Position numbers and translations under genes: made by a program. A DNA stretch of 9,278 bases from Trebonia sp. (GTDB lineage Bacteria > Actinomycetota > Actinomycetes > Streptosporangiales > Streptosporangiaceae): NCBI GenBank assembly GCA_030038035.1, contig JASHPP010000619.1:1-9278 (forward strand), in the 5' to 3' direction. The notes beneath the pieces are model-generated. The model was not told where the DNA came from. It searched no databases and worked only from the letters and a program-made list of their open reading frames with translations. Every line of letters starts with the position of its first letter. The first letter of the stretch is position 1. Of this stretch, positions 6,361-9,278 are shown one piece after another.

Positions 6361-7773
6361 ATGACGACCACCACGAATGACCAGCTCGACGGGCTGGGCA
6401 CGTACAAGTTCGGCTGGGCCGACCCCGACATCGCGGGCGCGTCCGCGCGTCGCGGACTGTCCGAAGAGGTGGTGCGCGACATCTCGGCCCGCAAGAACGA
6501 GCCGCAGTGGATGCTCGACCTGCGGCTGAAGGGCCTGAAGTACTTCGACCGCAAGCCACTGCCCGCCTGGGGCGCGGACCTGTCCGGCATCGACTTCGCC
6601 AACATCAAGTATTTCGTCCGCTCGACCGAGAAGCAGGCGGCGAGCTGGGACGAGCTTCCGGCGGATATCAAAAACACCTATGATAAACTCGGAATTCCGG
6701 AAGCGGAAAAGCAGCGCCTAATCGCCGGAATCGCCGCGCAATATGAGTCCGAGGTCGTCTACCACAAGATCCGCGAGGACCTTGAGGCCAAGGGCGTCAT
6801 CTTCCTGGACACCGACACCGCCCTCAAAGAGCAGCCGGACCTGTTCAGGGAATACTACGGCAGCGTGATCCCGCCAGGCGACAACAAGTTCGCCGCGCTG
6901 AACACCGCGGTGTGGTCCGGCGGGTCCTTCATCTACGTGCCGAAGGGCGTGCACGTGGAGATCCCGCTGCAGGCCTACTTCCGGATCAACACAGAGAACA
7001 TGGGCCAGTTCGAGCGGACGCTGATCATCGTCGACGAGGGCGCGTACGTGCACTACGTCGAGGGCTGCACCGCGCCGATCTACAAGTCCGACTCCCTGCA
7101 CAGCGCCGTCGTCGAGATCATCGTCAAGAAGGACGCCCGCTGCCGGTACACCACGATCCAGAACTGGTCCACCAACGTCTACAACCTGGTCACCAAGCGC
7201 GCGGTCGCGCAGCAGGGCGCCACGATGGAGTGGATCGACGGCAACATCGGCTCCAAGGTGACGATGAAGTACCCGGCGGTCTACCTGATGGGCGAGCACG
7301 CCAAGGGCGAGACGCTGTCGGTGGCGTTCGCCGGCGCGGGCCAGCACCAGGACGCGGGAGCGAAGATGGTGCACTGCGCGCCGAACACCAGCTCCACGAT
7401 CGTCTCCAAGTCCGTCGCCAGGGCGGGCGGCCGCACGTCCTACCGGGGCCTGGTCAACGTGCAGGAGGGCGCGGCGCACTCCAAGTCGACCGTGAAGTGC
7501 GACGCGCTGCTCGTGGACACGATCAGCCGCTCTGACACCTACCCCTACAACGACATCCGCGAGGACGACGTCGAGATGGGGCACGAGGCCACCGTCTCCA
7601 AGATCTCGGAAGACCAGCTCTTCTACCTGATGAGCCGCGGCCTGACCGAGGACGAGGCGATGGCGATGATCGTGCGCGGCTTCGTCGAGCCGATCGCCCG
7701 CGAGCTGCCGATGGAGTACGCCCTCGAGCTCAACCGGCTGATCGAGCTGCAGATGGAAGGGGCGGTCGGCTGA
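6361..7773 (+). CDS. sufB: SufB, Fe-S cluster assembly scaffold subunit
   Basis: The 470-residue SufB scaffold of the cytoplasmic SufBCD complex, where sulfur from the SufS/SufU pair and iron are built into a cluster. Family landmarks are intact: [76 protein letters not shown] and [12 protein letters not shown]. Cys380 (KCDALL) and Glu409 (GHEAT) are 29 residues apart, like E. coli SufB Cys405 and Glu434, the residues implicated in cluster assembly. No intein interrupts the frame, unlike some mycobacterial sufB genes. The ATG at 6361 is chosen over the in-frame GTG at 6304 because it has GGAGGG at 6344-6349 and gives the usual N-terminus. The stop overlaps the sufD start (TGATG). A block around 6661-6752 uses AT-rich codons unlike the rest of the gene. 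Confidence 0.97.
   Translation: MTTTTNDQLDGLGTYKFGWADPDIAGASARRGLSEEVVRDISARKNEPQWMLDLRLKGLKYFDRKPLPAWGADLSGIDFANIKYFVRSTEKQAASWDELPADIKNTYDKLGIPEAEKQRLIAGIAAQYESEVVYHKIREDLEAKGVIFLDTDTALKEQPDLFREYYGSVIPPGDNKFAALNTAVWSGGSFIYVPKGVHVEIPLQAYFRINTENMGQFERTLIIVDEGAYVHYVEGCTAPIYKSDSLHSAVVEIIVKKDARCRYTTIQNWSTNVYNLVTKRAVAQQGATMEWIDGNIGSKVTMKYPAVYLMGEHAKGETLSVAFAGAGQHQDAGAKMVHCAPNTSSTIVSKSVARAGGRTSYRGLVNVQEGAAHSKSTVKCDALLVDTISRSDTYPYNDIREDDVEMGHEATVSKISEDQLFYLMSRGLTEDEAMAMIVRGFVEPIARELPMEYALELNRLIELQMEGAVG
6661..6752 (+). other. AT-rich patch of atypical codons within sufB
   Basis: In codons for [20 protein letters not shown] and the residues after it, the gene switches to GAT, AAA, TAT, GGA, ATT, GAA, CTA and CAA, where flanking sufB uses GAC, AAG, TAC, GGC, ATC, GAG, CTG and CAG. 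By my count G+C is about 42% over 6661-6710. The protein sequence looks normal for SufB here, so only the DNA is unusual. Confidence 0.75.
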
Positions 7774-8915
7774 TGTCAGCGCTTGGCGGGGCGGTCGAGA
7801 CCGCCCCGGTGTCCAGCCTGCACGCGCTCGGTTCGCGGGACCCCGCGGACTTCGCCGTGCCCACGGGCCGCGAGGAGGAGTGGCGGTTCACCCCGCTGCG
7901 CCGGCTGCGCGGCCTGCACACCGACGCGCCGCTGCTGTCAGGCACGAAGGTGGCCGTCGACGCCGCCCCTGAAATCGACTATTCCGAACGGTCCCGGCTT
8001 GCTGCCGACAGCACCTTCCTCCCCACGGACCGGGTGAGCGCCCGCGCGTTCGCGGCTGCCGAGCTGATAACGACGGTCACCGTGCCCAAGGAGGCAACCG
8101 CCTCCCGGCCGACGTACATCCGGGTGACCGGCGCCGGCGCCGGCGCCGCGAGCGCGGGCCACACGGTCATCGACGTGCAGCCGTTCGGCCGCGCCGTGGT
8201 GGTCATCGACCAGCAGGGCAGCGCGACCTACGCCGACAACGTGGAGATCAACGTCGCCGACGGCGGCGACCTGATGGTCGTGTCGCTCGCCGACTGGGCC
8301 GACGACACGGTGCAGGTCAGCCACCACCACGCGACGCTCGGCCGGGACGCGCGGCTGAGGCACTTCGCGGTGACGCTGGGCGGCTCGCTGGTCCGGCTGT
8401 CCCCGACGGTCCGCTACGCGGGCCCGGGCGGCGACGCGCAGCTGTACGGCATCTGCTTCGCTGACGCGTCTGCAAAAACGGGCGGGCAGCACCTGGAGCA
8501 CCGGCTGTTCGTCGACCACGACACCCCGAACTGCCGCAGCCGCGTCCGGTACAAGGGCGCGCTGCGCGGCGAAGGCGCGCACACCGTGTGGATCGGCGAC
8601 GTGCTGATCCGCCCGCAGGCCACCGGCACCGACTCCTATGAGTACAACAGGAACCTGGTGCTCACCGACGGGGCGCACGCCGACTCCGTGCCGAACCTGG
8701 AGATCCTCACCGGCGAGGTCGTCGGCGCCGGGCACGCCAGCGCCAACGGGCGGCTGGACGACGAGCACCTGTTCTACCTGATGGCCCGCGGCATCCCGGT
8801 CGACGAGGCCCGCAGGCTGGTGATCCGGGGCTTCTTCGGCCAGCTCATCGGCCAGATCGAGGTGCCCGAGCTGCGCGAGCGGGTCACCGCGGCAGTGCAG
8901 GCGGAGCTGGCATGA
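7773..8915 (+). CDS. sufD: SufD, Fe-S cluster assembly scaffold subunit
   Basis: A 380-residue partner of SufB and SufC in the SufBCD scaffold. The N-terminus carries the family signature GREEEWRFTPLRRLRGL (about 30-46). The central beta-helix region contains repeated hydrophobic/Gly-Asp strands, and the C-terminal core includes RVRYKGALRGEGAHTVWIG, NRNLVLTDGAHADSVPNLEI and DDEHLFYLMARGIP. His321 (GAGHASANG) corresponds to E. coli SufD His360, important for cluster assembly. The E. coli cysteine two residues before it is Ala here. The ATG overlaps the sufB stop by one base (TGATG), indicating translational coupling, and the stop overlaps the next start as ATGA. GGCGCC is repeated three times at 8130-8147, within a Gly/Ala linker (TGAGAGAASAG). 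Confidence 0.95.
   Translation: MSALGGAVETAPVSSLHALGSRDPADFAVPTGREEEWRFTPLRRLRGLHTDAPLLSGTKVAVDAAPEIDYSERSRLAADSTFLPTDRVSARAFAAAELITTVTVPKEATASRPTYIRVTGAGAGAASAGHTVIDVQPFGRAVVVIDQQGSATYADNVEINVADGGDLMVVSLADWADDTVQVSHHHATLGRDARLRHFAVTLGGSLVRLSPTVRYAGPGGDAQLYGICFADASAKTGGQHLEHRLFVDHDTPNCRSRVRYKGALRGEGAHTVWIGDVLIRPQATGTDSYEYNRNLVLTDGAHADSVPNLEILTGEVVGAGHASANGRLDDEHLFYLMARGIPVDEARRLVIRGFFGQLIGQIEVPELRERVTAAVQAELA
8130..8147 (+). repeat. Three tandem GGCGCC hexamers in sufD
   Basis: Three consecutive self-complementary GGCGCC units encode a Gly-Ala repeat in a SufD linker. Likely replication slippage in a tolerant loop. Confidence 0.7.
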
Positions 8916-9229
8916 CGCAGGCTGGCCAGTTCCGGCGCGCCTGCGCGCTGTCCGACCTGCCCGAGCAGGGCGTGCTCGGAGTGGAGGTCGGCGGGGTCCC
9001 GGTCGCGGTGGTGCGGACCGGCGGCGAGGTGTTCGCGCTGCACGACGTCTGCTCGCACGAGGAGGTCCCGCTGTCGGAGGGCGAGGTCTACGACCACACC
9101 GTGGAGTGCTGGCTGCACGGGTCCTGCTTCGACGTCCGGACCGGGAAGCCGACCGGGCCGCCGGCCAGCAAGCCCGTCGCCACCTACCCCGTACGCATCG
9201 ATGGCGACGACGTCTACGTCGCGCTGTAA
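8912..9229 (+). CDS. Rieske-type [2Fe-2S] ferredoxin in the suf operon
   Basis: A 105-residue stand-alone Rieske protein resembling the ferredoxin subunits of non-heme iron dioxygenases. The cluster ligands are complete: Cys47-X-His49 (CSHEE) and Cys66-X2-His69 (CWLHG), separated by 16 residues, with an additional Cys72 in GSCFDVRTGKPTGPPA. The C-terminus PVATYPVRIDGDDVYVAL is the usual final Rieske strands. There is no signal peptide or membrane anchor, so it should be cytoplasmic. Its start overlaps the sufD stop (ATGA), and sufC begins 11 nt after its stop. A Rieske gene in this position is common in actinobacterial suf operons. Its role is not established; an electron donor to cluster assembly or a dedicated client of the machinery are both possible. 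No oxygenase gene is visible nearby. Confidence 0.93.
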   Translation: MTQAGQFRRACALSDLPEQGVLGVEVGGVPVAVVRTGGEVFALHDVCSHEEVPLSEGEVYDHTVECWLHGSCFDVRTGKPTGPPASKPVATYPVRIDGDDVYVAL

Positions 9230-9240
9230 AGGAGAAACGA

Positions 9241-9278
9241 ATGTCCACCCTGGAAATCCGCGGCCTGCACGTCGGCGT
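9241..9278 (+). CDS. sufC: SufC ATPase, N-terminus only (cut by window edge)
   Basis: Only the first 12 complete codons (MSTLEIRGLHVG) are present. This matches the start of SufC, the ABC-type ATPase that drives the SufBCD scaffold (typically MxTLEIxxLHVxV). A strong ribosome-binding site (AAAGGAG, 9228-9234) precedes the ATG by 6 nt. The position after sufB, sufD and the Rieske gene agrees with the actinobacterial suf order. The Walker motifs lie beyond the window. Confidence 0.85.
   Translation, partial: MSTLEIRGLHVG

Noticed and set aside
6361..7773. Possible intein in sufB
   Set aside because: SufB runs without interruption through its conserved blocks at normal length, so no intein is present.
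7938..9248. A 436-codon minus-strand open frame opposite sufD and the Rieske gene
   Set aside because: It is an antisense shadow of two clearly recognised conserved genes, with low-complexity Arg/Ala/Val composition.
1..9278. Mobile element, phage, CRISPR, toxin-antitoxin or tRNA/rRNA content
   Set aside because: No transposase, integrase, terminal repeats, spacer-repeat array, toxin-antitoxin-like pair or RNA-gene signature was seen on either strand.

Overview
The window is very G+C-rich, uses GTG and TTG starts freely, and codes almost wall to wall. Its gene content is typical of a high-GC actinomycete (Actinomycetota): a MalT/LAL-type LuxR regulator, a DUF6458 small membrane protein, a GAP/Sap-family membrane protein, and a suf operon in the actinobacterial order sufR-sufB-sufD-Rieske ferredoxin-sufC. 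I cannot assign a genus. All credible genes are on the + strand.

Region 1 (1-2682) is the 5'-truncated coding sequence of a large STAND-ATPase LuxR regulator. About 300 bases without a convincing gene follow. Region 2 (about 2982-5418) holds three membrane-protein genes. The first is an unassigned polytopic protein with an N-terminal coiled coil, whose sequence contains a perfect 52-bp palindrome. The second is a GAP/Sap (LysE-superfamily) protein 24 nt downstream. The third is a 74-residue DUF6458 protein with its own strong ribosome-binding site.

Region 3 (about 5413-9278) is the SUF iron-sulfur assembly operon, cut off by the right edge. A short intergenic region with 9-nt tandem repeats leads to a probable leaderless promoter. 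Its -10 element and GTG start both lie within an inverted repeat, CACAA-N5-TTGTG, which is the best candidate for the SufR operator. A second, partial copy lies exactly 45 bp upstream. SufR (winged helix plus cysteine cluster) would sense Fe-S status and repress its own operon. SufB and SufD form the scaffold with the SufC ATPase, which starts at 9241. A small Rieske [2Fe-2S] protein is translationally coupled between sufD and sufC. Junctions are tight: 4-nt gap, TGATG overlap, ATGA overlap, 11-nt gap.

I see no mobile element, CRISPR array, tRNA or rRNA, and no obviously new multi-gene system. The items most worth a second look are the perfect 52-bp palindrome at 3147-3198, the operator and leaderless-promoter arrangement at sufR, and a short patch of AT-rich, atypical codons inside sufB.
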